A stretch of 8,024 nt of DNA from JBJKRF01 sp046704785 (GCA_046704785.1 JBJKRF010000146.1:1-8024), one strand, 5' to 3'; positions 1 to 5,682 are shown, counted from the stretch's first letter. Program-made: numbers and translations. Notes: generated by a model not told the origin, from the letters alone.

Positions 1-86
1 CTGACCGTGATGGCCCTTATTGGCTCTTGCAAGGTTTGGCTTCCGTCATTACTACCTGCATGACCCTTTCTTTTGCTTTTTTGCAC
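1..86 (-). CDS. Possible divergent gene, N-terminal 28 codons only, product unknown
   Basis: A reading frame on the minus strand opens with GTG at 86-84 and stays open to the left edge (28 complete codons). The visible N-terminus is polar and basic (MQKSKRKGHAGSNDG at the start, if GTG is read as Met). On the minus strand the GTG is preceded by AAAGGGG five bases upstream, a reasonable ribosome binding site. No ATG or TTG start lies in frame before the stop at 122-120. A weak promoter can be drawn at 131-103. I do not recognise the protein and the piece is too short to assign a function. Against it: two plus-strand frames are also open here over 20 to 38 codons, so openness alone proves little. 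Confidence 0.3.
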   Translation of the reverse strand, partial: MQKSKRKGHAGSNDGSQTLQEPIRAITV

Positions 87-92
87 CCTTTC

Positions 93-156
93 CCCTTTGG
101 AGAATTTACTTGTGGGTAATCACCAGAGCAATTGCCTTGACTTATTCTCCAAAGGG
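93..156. repeat. Perfect 13-bp inverted repeat flanking the divergent promoter region
   Basis: CCCTTTGGAGAAT at 93-105 is exactly complementary to ATTCTCCAAAGGG at 144-156, with 38 bp between the arms and 51 bp from centre to centre (close to five helical turns). The right arm lies wholly inside the -35/-10 spacer of the ilv promoter. The left arm overlaps the ribosome binding site and possible -10 of the leftward reading frame. Each gene therefore has the same motif in the same orientation at its start. The repeat itself is seen directly; a role as a pair of operator half-sites for one regulator, perhaps with looping, is inference. The operon transcript should start near 171, so the two arms would not form an RNA hairpin in that transcript. 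Confidence 0.7.
103..131 (-). promoter_or_regulatory. Weak candidate promoter for the leftward gene
   Basis: Read on the minus strand, TTGCTC (131-126) and TAAATT (108-103) are 17 bp apart and would place a start site near 96, just ahead of the GTG at 86. The match to consensus is partial (about 4 of 6 bases in the -10). It lies back to back with the ilv promoter, with five bases between the two -35 boxes. This is offered only because a divergent gene is possible here. Confidence 0.2.
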
Positions 157-164
157 CTTATAAT
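137..164 (+). promoter_or_regulatory. Sigma70-type promoter of the ilv-leu operon
   Basis: TTGACT at 137-142 and a consensus TATAAT at 159-164 are separated by 16 bp. A start site would be expected near 171. This places the promoter 15 bases ahead of the leader peptide ATG and about 205 bases ahead of ilvD, as expected for an operon controlled by attenuation. The spacer holds the right arm of the 13-bp inverted repeat, so a protein bound there would compete with RNA polymerase. No equally good promoter was found in the spacers inside the operon. Confidence 0.75.
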
Positions 165-185
165 GGCACGAAAATTCTAACTGCC

Positions 186-287
186 ATGAATACATTTCCT
201 TTGTTCGTCCTAGTCGTCGTCCTTCTTGCGGTTCTTATTATTAAGAACCTGTTTGCGGTTGGGACGGCCAAGGAAATGGTCAGATAG
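186..287 (+). CDS. ilvL: Branched-chain amino acid attenuator leader peptide, 33 aa
   Basis: ATG at 186 opens a 33-codon frame ending at TAG 285-287. Residues 6-19 read LFVLVVVLLAVLII: 12 of these 14 are Leu, Val or Ile, and 15 of the 33 residues overall (6 Leu, 7 Val, 2 Ile). Such codon runs in a short frame between promoter and intrinsic terminator are the hallmark of leader peptides that sense charged tRNA, as in E. coli ilvL and leuL. Translation would be rapid when Leu-, Val- and Ile-tRNA are charged and would stall when they are not. No clear Shine-Dalgarno sequence precedes the ATG, and the predicted 5' untranslated region is only about 15 bases, so initiation may be nearly leaderless. 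The gene name is by analogy, not homology. An alternative is a tiny hydrophobic membrane protein, but position and flanking RNA structures favour the leader. Confidence 0.8.
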   Translation: MNTFPLFVLVVVLLAVLIIKNLFAVGTAKEMVR

Positions 288-330
288 AAAGAAATATCTG
301 GCATGCAGTAAAACCAAGAGCCACCCAACC
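213..330 (+). promoter_or_regulatory. Predicted antiterminator and pre-emptor pairings of the ilv attenuator
   Basis: Three pairings can be drawn by hand. (a) Antiterminator: GGTTGGG at 257-263 pairs perfectly with CCCAACC at 324-330, and GGC at 266-268 with GCC at 320-322 across a small internal loop. This would occupy the 5' arm of the terminator. (b) Protector: 216-223, within the Val-Val-Leu codons, pairs with 261-268 (eight pairs, two of them G-U) and would hide the antiterminator strand. (c) An inner perfect 8-bp stem, 230-237 with 242-249, sits over the Ile-Ile codons inside (b). A ribosome stalled at 207-242 would break (b) and (c), freeing 257-268 for (a). The complementarity is seen directly; the switch is inference. 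A further stem, 279-286 with 295-302, spans the leader stop codon. Confidence 0.65.
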
Positions 331-348
331 ACGGGCGGCTCTTTTTTT
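316..348 (+). terminator. Intrinsic terminator of the ilv attenuator
   Basis: GAGCC at 318-322 pairs with GGCTC at 337-341. After one A-C mismatch, CCC at 324-326 pairs with GGG at 333-335. The loop is six bases (327-332), two A-U pairs can extend the base, and seven T residues follow at 342-348. This is a standard Rho-independent terminator facing into ilvD. It lies between the leader peptide stop and the ilvD ribosome binding site with no other gene in between, so it is best read as the conditional terminator of an attenuator rather than the end of an upstream gene. Confidence 0.85.
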
Positions 349-376
349 ACTAATTCAACTTTTTAAGGAGAGAATC

Positions 377-2050
377 ATGCGTTCCAATATGATCAAGTCT
401 GGTTTTGAAAAAGCACCCCATCGTGCCTTGTTGCGTGCTGCTGGTGTCAAAGAAGAAGATATGGGGAAACCTTTTGTTGCAATTGTCAATTCTTATGTCG
501 ATATTATTCCCGGGCATGTCCATTTACAGGGGTTTGGAAAGTTGATAAAGGAAGCCGTCCGTGCGGCGGGTGGCGTGCCTTTCGAGTTCAACACGATCGG
601 CGTGGATGACGGTATTGCTATGGGGCACCTGGGCATGAAATATTCACTGCCCTCCCGTGAACTGATCGCCGACTGCGTGGAGACCATGATCGAGGCGCAT
701 CGTTTCGACGCGATGATCTGCATTCCCAACTGCGACAAGATCGTGCCGGGGATGTTGATCGGCGCGATGCGTGTCAACATCCCGACCATCTTCGTCTCCG
801 GCGGGCCGATGGCTGCCGGGCGTACACCGGAAGGGGAATCCATCGACCTGATCTCTGTTTTCGAAGGCGTAGGAGCTTATCAGGCTGGAAAAATTGACGA
901 GGGCCGCCTGACGACCCTCGAACGTTTTGCCTGCCCCTCTTGTGGTTCCTGCTCCGGTATGTTCACTGCCAACTCGATGAACTGCCTGATGGAAGCGATT
1001 GGCCTGGGCCTGCCCTACAACGGCTCGGCGCTGGCGTTGACCCCCGAACGCGAAGCGTTGGCGCGTCAGGCTGCGGTGCGCGTTCTCGATCTGCTAGAAA
1101 AGGATATCAAGCCGCGCGACATCGTCACGGCTGATGCCATTGACGACGCCTTTGCCCTGGATATGGCGATGGGCGGTTCCACCAATACGGTGCTGCATAC
1201 CCTGGCCTTGGCGCACGAAGCGGGCGTGGAGTATCCGCTGGAGCGCATCAACAGCGTGGCCGAGCGTGTGCCGCACATTTCCAAGGTCTCCCCGGCGGGG
1301 AAGTGGCACATGGAAGATGTTCATCGCGCGGGCGGCGTCCCGGCCATCCTGAACGAGGTGCAACGTGCGACGGGAATGCTGCATTTCGACCGCATTACCG
1401 TGACCGGCAAAACCCTGGGCGAGTCGATCAAGGGGCTGGACATCAAGGATGAACAGGTCATTCACCGCTACGAGAATGCGCATTCCAAACGTGGCGGGCT
1501 GGCAATTGTGTTCGGCAACCTGGCCCCGAAGGGCGCAGTTGTCAAAGTGGGCGGCGTGGCGCCTTCGATGATGAAATTCTCCGGGCCGGCAGTGATCTTT
1601 GAATCGCAGGACGAGGCCATGGCCGGTATCCTGGGCGGGCAGATCAAAGAGGGCGACGTGGTCGTCATCCGGTACGAAGGTCCGCGCGGGGGGCCCGGCA
1701 TGCAGGAGATGCTTTCGCCAACCAGCGCCATCATGGGCATGGGATTGGGCGAAAAAGTGGCGTTGATTACCGATGGACGTTTTAGCGGCGGCACGCGTGG
1801 GGCTTGTATCGGCCATGTTTCGCCGGAAGCGGCTGCGGGTGGCCCGATCGGAGCCCTGAATCCGGGCGACATCATCGATATCGACCTCGAGGCGCGCACG
1901 TTGGACGTACGTTTGAGCGATTCCGAAATTCAGGCTCGTCTGGATGCTTTGCCGCCCTTCGAGGCGCATTCGCGCACGACCAGCCGGTGGTTGAGCCGTT
2001 ATTCCTATTTTGTCACTTCCGCCGATACCGGCGCCGTAATGGAATATTAG
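377..2050 (+). CDS. ilvD: Dihydroxyacid dehydratase IlvD, 557 aa
   Basis: IlvD dehydrates 2,3-dihydroxyisovalerate and 2,3-dihydroxy-3-methylvalerate to the keto acids that precede valine and isoleucine, in the cytoplasm. Length is typical for the IlvD/Edd family. Visible motifs are VDDGIAMGH (76-84, with the Mg-binding Asp78), PNCDKIVPGM (117-126, with cluster Cys119, metal Asp120 and the Lys121 that is carbamylated in the family), CPSCGSCSGMFTANSMNC (186-203, with cluster Cys192), and TDGRFSGGTRG (465-475, with the probable catalytic base Ser470). The position of the first cluster cysteine in [2Fe-2S] members is Gly46 here (PGH 45-47), as in E. coli IlvD, so an oxygen-sensitive [4Fe-4S] enzyme is likely. 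AAGGAG at 365-370, six bases before the ATG, sets the start. It is the first enzyme gene after the attenuator. The first ~165 bases are clearly less G+C-rich than the rest. Confidence 0.97.
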   Translation: MRSNMIKSGFEKAPHRALLRAAGVKEEDMGKPFVAIVNSYVDIIPGHVHLQGFGKLIKEAVRAAGGVPFEFNTIGVDDGIAMGHLGMKYSLPSRELIADCVETMIEAHRFDAMICIPNCDKIVPGMLIGAMRVNIPTIFVSGGPMAAGRTPEGESIDLISVFEGVGAYQAGKIDEGRLTTLERFACPSCGSCSGMFTANSMNCLMEAIGLGLPYNGSALALTPEREALARQAAVRVLDLLEKDIKPRDIVTADAIDDAFALDMAMGGSTNTVLHTLALAHEAGVEYPLERINSVAERVPHISKVSPAGKWHMEDVHRAGGVPAILNEVQRATGMLHFDRITVTGKTLGESIKGLDIKDEQVIHRYENAHSKRGGLAIVFGNLAPKGAVVKVGGVAPSMMKFSGPAVIFESQDEAMAGILGGQIKEGDVVVIRYEGPRGGPGMQEMLSPTSAIMGMGLGEKVALITDGRFSGGTRGACIGHVSPEAAAGGPIGALNPGDIIDIDLEARTLDVRLSDSEIQARLDALPPFEAHSRTTSRWLSRYSYFVTSADTGAVMEY

Positions 2051-2070
2051 GCTCGCTGACTTGGGAAGAA

Positions 2071-2087
2071 CGTCGTCATGCACGACG
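2071..2087 (+). other. Small stem-loop in the ilvD-ilvB spacer
   Basis: CGTCGT at 2071-2076 pairs with ACGACG at 2082-2087 around a five-base loop, ending nine bases before the ilvB Shine-Dalgarno. No T-run follows, so it is not an intrinsic terminator. It is the weakest of the four intergenic stems and could be chance. Confidence 0.35.
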
Positions 2088-2110
2088 CATCAAGGAAAGG
2101 AGAGAAGATC

Positions 2111-3805
2111 ATGAAACAATCTGGTGCTCAAATTTTGTGGGAATGCATGGTGCGAGAAGGCGTCGACGTTGTCTTCGGGTACCCCGGCGGCGCGAACATG
2201 CCAATCTACGATGCCATGTTGAGTTATCCGGTTCACCATGTGCTCGTTCGCCACGAGCAGGGGGCTGCACACATGGCGGATGGGTACGCCCGCGCGAGCG
2301 GAAAAGTGGGCGTTGCCATGGCAACGTCCGGCCCCGGCGCGACCAATCTGGTGACCGGCATTGTAACGGCCATGATGGATTCGTCGCCGATTGTGTGCAT
2401 TACCGGCCAGGTGGCTGCGCCCTTGATTGGGGGAGATGCCTTCCAGGAGACGGATGTGACCGGGATTACGTTGCCGATCACCAAACACAATTTCCTGGTG
2501 ACATCTGCCGACCAAATGGCCGAAGTGGTACGGGAAGCGTTCTATATTGCGCGCAGTGGCCGTCCCGGCCCGGTGTTGATCGATGTTTGTAAGAATGCCC
2601 AGATCGAAGAGACTGAATTCATCTACCCAGAAGAGGTGCGTTTGCTCGGCTATCAGCCGCCCGAACATGCCCCGAAGGTGGATTTGCAGAAAGCCGTAGA
2701 ATTAATCGAGCAGGCGGAACGACCGGTTATCCTGGCCGGACACGGCGTTTTGATGTCTGGCGCGGAGGAGGTGTTGCAGCACTTCGCCATTAAGACTCAG
2801 ACGCCGGTAACCTCGACGCTGCTGGGGTTGGGCTGTTTCCCGGCCTCACACCCGCTCAGCTTGGGGATGATGGGTATGCATGGCGAAGCACATGCCAACC
2901 TGGCTATCCAAAATGCGGATCTGTTGCTGGCGTTTGGTATGCGTTTCGACGACCGTGTGACCGGGAATCTCAAGACTTATGCCCCGCGCGCGAAGAAGAT
3001 TCATATCGAGATCGACCCGTCGGAGCTTCACAAGAACGTGGCGGTGGATGTCCCGTTGGTGGGGAACCTGAAATCGGTCTTGAGTGACTTGATCCCGATG
3101 GTGGACGAGTACGAGCACGATGAATGGCTCCAGCAGATCGGCGATTGGAAAAGTGATATGGATGAGCGCAGTATTATGAACTGGCCGAATGATGGAAAAC
3201 TGTACGTGGCCCACCTGGTCAAGACGTTGTGGGACATCACGGGCGGCGGCGCCATCGTCACGACGGACGTAGGCCAGCACCAGATGTGGTCGGCGCAGTA
3301 TTACGCGCTCGAAAAACCGAATCGTTGGATCACGTCTGGCGGCGCAGGGACGATGGGCTTTGGCCTGCCATCTGCGATTGGCGCCTGGTTTGCGCACAAA
3401 GAGGAAGAGATTTGGACGATCGTCGGCGACGGCGGTTTTCAGATGACCCAGGCCGAACTTTCGACGGCGGTGCAGGAAGGCGCCAACGTCAAAATTGCCA
3501 TTATGAACAATAATTTCCTTGGCATGGTGCGTCAGTGGCAGGAGTTCTTCTTCGAGAAACGCTATTCGGCCGTGGATATGAAGACCCCGGACTTCGTGAA
3601 GATCGCCGACGCGCACGGGATTCCAGCTCGTTTGGTGACCAAGCCCGAAGAGGTGGAGGATGCCATTCGTTTCGCGCGCACGACCCCTGGCCCGGTGCTG
3701 TTGGAGTTCCGCGTGGAAAAGGAAGAGGCGGTCTACCCGATGGTGCCCTCCGGCGCATCCCTGCACGATATGATCCGGCGGCCTGTGCGCCCTGCGGAGA
3801 AATAA
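2111..3805 (+). CDS. ilvB: Acetolactate (acetohydroxyacid) synthase large, catalytic subunit, 564 aa
   Basis: This thiamine diphosphate (ThDP) enzyme condenses two pyruvates to 2-acetolactate, or pyruvate with 2-ketobutyrate, as the first common step to Val, Leu and Ile. The N-terminal ThDP domain shows FGYPGGA (22-28) and the catalytic Glu49 in RHEQGAAHMADGYAR. The central domain has GMRFDDRVTGN, typical of the FAD-containing anabolic form. The C-terminal ThDP/Mg motif runs from GDGGFQ (439-444) to NNN (466-468), followed by MVRQWQ with the conserved Trp476. Ala102 in GQVAAP stands where plant enzymes carry the herbicide-contact Pro197; bacteria vary here. The start at 2111 is chosen because AAGGAG (2097-2102) lies eight bases upstream and homologues begin with M-K-x-S-G-A-Q. 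An in-frame ATG at 2078 would add 11 residues unlike the family. The small subunit follows directly. Confidence 0.97.
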   Translation: MKQSGAQILWECMVREGVDVVFGYPGGANMPIYDAMLSYPVHHVLVRHEQGAAHMADGYARASGKVGVAMATSGPGATNLVTGIVTAMMDSSPIVCITGQVAAPLIGGDAFQETDVTGITLPITKHNFLVTSADQMAEVVREAFYIARSGRPGPVLIDVCKNAQIEETEFIYPEEVRLLGYQPPEHAPKVDLQKAVELIEQAERPVILAGHGVLMSGAEEVLQHFAIKTQTPVTSTLLGLGCFPASHPLSLGMMGMHGEAHANLAIQNADLLLAFGMRFDDRVTGNLKTYAPRAKKIHIEIDPSELHKNVAVDVPLVGNLKSVLSDLIPMVDEYEHDEWLQQIGDWKSDMDERSIMNWPNDGKLYVAHLVKTLWDITGGGAIVTTDVGQHQMWSAQYYALEKPNRWITSGGAGTMGFGLPSAIGAWFAHKEEEIWTIVGDGGFQMTQAELSTAVQEGANVKIAIMNNNFLGMVRQWQEFFFEKRYSAVDMKTPDFVKIADAHGIPARLVTKPEEVEDAIRFARTTPGPVLLEFRVEKEEAVYPMVPSGASLHDMIRRPVRPAEK

Positions 3806-3836
3806 CGAATTAGTCGATTGAATTTCACGGGATGAT

Positions 3837-3865
3837 TGCGCAGGCTGTTCGTCCCAGCCTGTGCA
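3837..3865 (+). other. Stem-loop in the ilvB-ilvN spacer
   Basis: TGCGCAGGCTG at 3837-3847 pairs with CAGCCTGTGCA at 3855-3865, giving 11 pairs with one G-U, around a seven-base loop. It lies in the 86-bp spacer and ends 16 bases before the ilvN ribosome binding site. No T-run follows, so it should not terminate transcription by itself. It may mark an mRNA processing or stability site; that role is inference. Confidence 0.6.
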
Positions 3866-3891
3866 TTCTGACGACAAAGATGGAGAATCGA

Positions 3892-4449
3892 ATGCAACAC
3901 ACTTTCATCGCATTAGTCGAAAATAAACCGGGGGTGTTGAATCGTGTAGCCTCGCTGTTCCGTCGCCGGAGCTTCAACATCGAATCGCTGGCTGTTGGGC
4001 GGACGGAGAAGGAGGGCATCTCGCGTATGACCATCGTGGTGGACTGCGCGAATGGCGATGTGGATGCTCACCGAATCGAGGCCAACCTTTACAAACTGGT
4101 CAATGTCATCGATGTTCAGGATGTCACGCATCGGCCGTCGGTCACGCGTGATCTGGCCCTGATCAAGGTGAAGGCCAGCCCGGAACAGCGCGCCGACGTC
4201 AACCACCTGGCCAGCATTTTCCGTGCGCACATCGTCGATGTGGCTGCCGATTCGGTGCTCGTCGAGATTACCGGCACGGAAGACAAGATCGAAAGCATGA
4301 TCGAATTGCTGCGACCGTTTGGCATCATCGAGATGGCGCGCACCGGGCAGATTGCCATGATGCGCGGCGCCAATGCCGGCGTCCGTCGCGTGCCGGGCGT
4401 TGGCGAATACGAACCTCAGGAAGATTTCGAACTGGAAGAAGTGAATTAA
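3892..4449 (+). CDS. ilvN: Acetolactate synthase small, regulatory subunit, 185 aa
   Basis: This subunit binds IlvB, raises its activity and carries the valine feedback site. The N-terminal ACT domain (about 3-75) contains ALVENKPGVLNRVASLF and FNIESLAVG. Asn11, Gly14 and Asn29 match in number and setting the residues known in E. coli IlvH to shape the valine pocket, so valine inhibition is expected. The C-terminal half (about 83-165) has the usual ALIKVKA and RTGQIAMMRG segments. Length is within the range of long-form small subunits. The start at 3892 is chosen because GGAG (3882-3885) lies six bases upstream and the protein then begins like homologues; in-frame ATGs at 3832 and 3880 lack a good site and would add unrelated residues. 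The symbol ilvH would be equally valid. Confidence 0.95.
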   Translation: MQHTFIALVENKPGVLNRVASLFRRRSFNIESLAVGRTEKEGISRMTIVVDCANGDVDAHRIEANLYKLVNVIDVQDVTHRPSVTRDLALIKVKASPEQRADVNHLASIFRAHIVDVAADSVLVEITGTEDKIESMIELLRPFGIIEMARTGQIAMMRGANAGVRRVPGVGEYEPQEDFELEEVN

Positions 4450-4451
4450 GG

Positions 4452-4505
4452 CTTTTGCGGCTTTGCTGCAAAAAGTCTGAATGCCCAAGGAACACGTTTC
4501 GTGTT
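4452..4505 (+). other. Two consecutive stem-loops in the ilvN-ilvC spacer
   Basis: Three bases after the ilvN stop, 4452-4461 pairs with 4465-4475 (ten pairs, one bulged A, one G-U) around a TTT loop. Then AACACG at 4491-4496 pairs perfectly with CGTGTT at 4500-4505, again around TTT. Neither is followed by an uninterrupted T-run, so I do not call a terminator. This is the longest spacer inside the operon (131 bp); the rest of it, 4506-4565, shows no convincing promoter or frame. The tandem hairpins could protect the 3' end of an upstream mRNA segment; this is inference. Confidence 0.5.
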
Positions 4506-4580
4506 TGTTGGCGCTTGTTCGAGCCCGGTCGTTGTATTTTCAGGACGTTTTTTATTCCATTTCTCAAAGGAGTTTTTGTT

Positions 4581-5633
4581 ATGGCGAAGTTTAATTTTGG
4601 CGGCGTTGAAGAGGAAGTCGTCACGCGTGAAGAGTTCCCGCTTGAAAAAGCGCAGGAGGTACTTAAGGATGAAGTGGTCGCCGTGCTCGGTTATGGCGTG
4701 CAGGGTCCGGCCCAGGCGATGAACATGCGCGATAACGGAATCAAGGTTATCGTGGGCCAGCGACAGGGCACACCCAATTGGGACAAGGCCTTGTCGGATG
4801 GCTGGGTGCCGGGCGAGACGCTGTTTTCCGTCGAAGAAGCTGCCGAGCGCGGGACGGTCATCCAATACTTGCTTTCCGACGCCGGTCAGCGGTCTCAATG
4901 GCCCAAGATCGTCGAATGCCTGAACGAGGGCGATCTGCTGTATTTTTCGCACGGATTTTCGATCACCTATAAAGACCAGACGGGCGTTGTGCCCCCGCCG
5001 CACGTGGACGTGGCGCTGGTTGCCCCGAAAGGCTCCGGGCGCAGCGTGCGCACCAACTTCCTGGACGGCTCTGGAATCAATGCCAGTTATGCCGTGCAGC
5101 AGGACGCCAGCGGGCACGCGCTCGAACGCACCCTGGCGTTGGGGATCGCGATTGGGGCCGGTTACCTGTTCGAGACGACCTTCGAAAAGGAAGTCTTCAG
5201 CGACCTGACCGGTGAGCGCGGCGTCTTGATGGGCGCGCTGGCCGGCATTATGGAGGCTCAGTACAACACTCTGCGCTCGCACGGACACTCGCCGTCAGAA
5301 GCCTTTAACGAAACGGTCGAAGAACTGACCCAGTCGTTGATCCGTCTCGTCGGGCAGAACGGTATGGATTGGATGTATGCCAACTGTTCCACGACGGCGC
5401 AACGCGGCGCGCTGGATTGGAAGGGCCGTTTCCGTGACGCCGTGCAGCCGGTCTTCGACCAGCTCTACCAGAGCGTCGTCGGCGGCGAGGAGACCCGCAT
5501 CGTGCTGGAGAAGAACAGCGATTCGCACTATCGTGAAAACCTGGACGCCGAACTGGCTACGATGCGCGACTCTGAAATGTGGCGCGCCGGGGCGGCGGTC
5601 CGCTCCCTGCGGCCCGAAAACTGGAAAAAATAG
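4581..5633 (+). CDS. ilvC: Ketol-acid reductoisomerase, fungal Ilv5-like form, 350 aa
   Basis: IlvC isomerises and reduces 2-acetolactate (and 2-aceto-2-hydroxybutyrate) to the dihydroxy acid used by IlvD, needing NAD(P)H and Mg. The Rossmann motif GYGVQG is at 37-42, with a coenzyme loop at GQRQGTPNWDK (59-69). Active-site candidates are His124 (SHGF), Lys150 (APKGSGR), Asp208 and Glu212 (SDLTGERG), and Glu244 and Glu248 (AFNETVEE). The start NFGGVEEEV, the phrases GHSPSEAFNETVEE and CSTTAQRGALDW (269-280) and the end RPENWKK closely resemble yeast mitochondrial Ilv5 as I remember it, rather than the common bacterial class I form. AAAGGAG at 4566-4572, eight bases upstream, supports this ATG; the frame is open further upstream but without a start that has a binding site. 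Coenzyme preference cannot be settled from sequence alone. Confidence 0.96.
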   Translation: MAKFNFGGVEEEVVTREEFPLEKAQEVLKDEVVAVLGYGVQGPAQAMNMRDNGIKVIVGQRQGTPNWDKALSDGWVPGETLFSVEEAAERGTVIQYLLSDAGQRSQWPKIVECLNEGDLLYFSHGFSITYKDQTGVVPPPHVDVALVAPKGSGRSVRTNFLDGSGINASYAVQQDASGHALERTLALGIAIGAGYLFETTFEKEVFSDLTGERGVLMGALAGIMEAQYNTLRSHGHSPSEAFNETVEELTQSLIRLVGQNGMDWMYANCSTTAQRGALDWKGRFRDAVQPVFDQLYQSVVGGEETRIVLEKNSDSHYRENLDAELATMRDSEMWRAGAAVRSLRPENWKK

Positions 5634-5645
5634 TTTTGTCTCTCG

Positions 5646-5682
5646 TCCCGGTTTCCTCTCTGCATGGGAGAGGAAACCGGGA
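5646..5682 (+). other. Perfect 15-bp stem-loop between ilvC and leuA
   Basis: TCCCGGTTTCCTCTC at 5646-5660 is exactly complementary to 5668-5682, with a seven-base loop TGCATGG. It begins 12 bases after the ilvC stop and ends eight bases before the leuA Shine-Dalgarno (GGAG, 5691-5694). No T-run follows on the plus strand, and none on the minus strand, so it is not a standard terminator in either direction. It is the most stable-looking structure in the window. It may block 3' exonucleases and stabilise the ilv part of the mRNA, attenuate passage into leu, or be a copy of a dispersed palindrome; no second copy is present here. Confidence 0.85.

Noticed and set aside
165..376. T-box riboswitch ahead of ilvD
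   Set aside because: T-boxes control ilv-leu operons in many Gram-positives, but the conserved T-box bulge sequence is absent. The leader of about 200 bases is mostly occupied by a coding frame with a Leu/Val/Ile codon run.
1094..2083. 329-codon frame on the minus strand across ilvD and the ilvD-ilvB gap
   Set aside because: It is antisense to a well-supported gene, has no family resemblance, and its composition (His, Arg and Gln-rich) is typical of the shadow frame of a G+C-rich gene.
2078..2110. Upstream ATG for ilvB, adding 11 residues
   Set aside because: The Shine-Dalgarno at 2097-2102 serves the ATG at 2111, and the extra residues are unlike the family N-terminus. The upstream stretch also forms part of a stem-loop.
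2846..3877. 343-codon minus-strand frame across the ilvB 3' half
   Set aside because: It lies antisense to conserved ilvB sequence including the ThDP motif, has no recognisable domain, and has no ribosome binding site of note.
3832..3891. Upstream ATGs (3832, 3880) for ilvN
   Set aside because: The strong stem-loop 3837-3865 and the ribosome binding site at 3882-3885 lie in this stretch. The ACT domain of homologues starts at the residue set by 3892.
4452..5682. Intergenic hairpins as intrinsic terminators splitting the operon
   Set aside because: None is followed by a run of T residues, and the genes continue in one pathway and direction with good ribosome binding sites.
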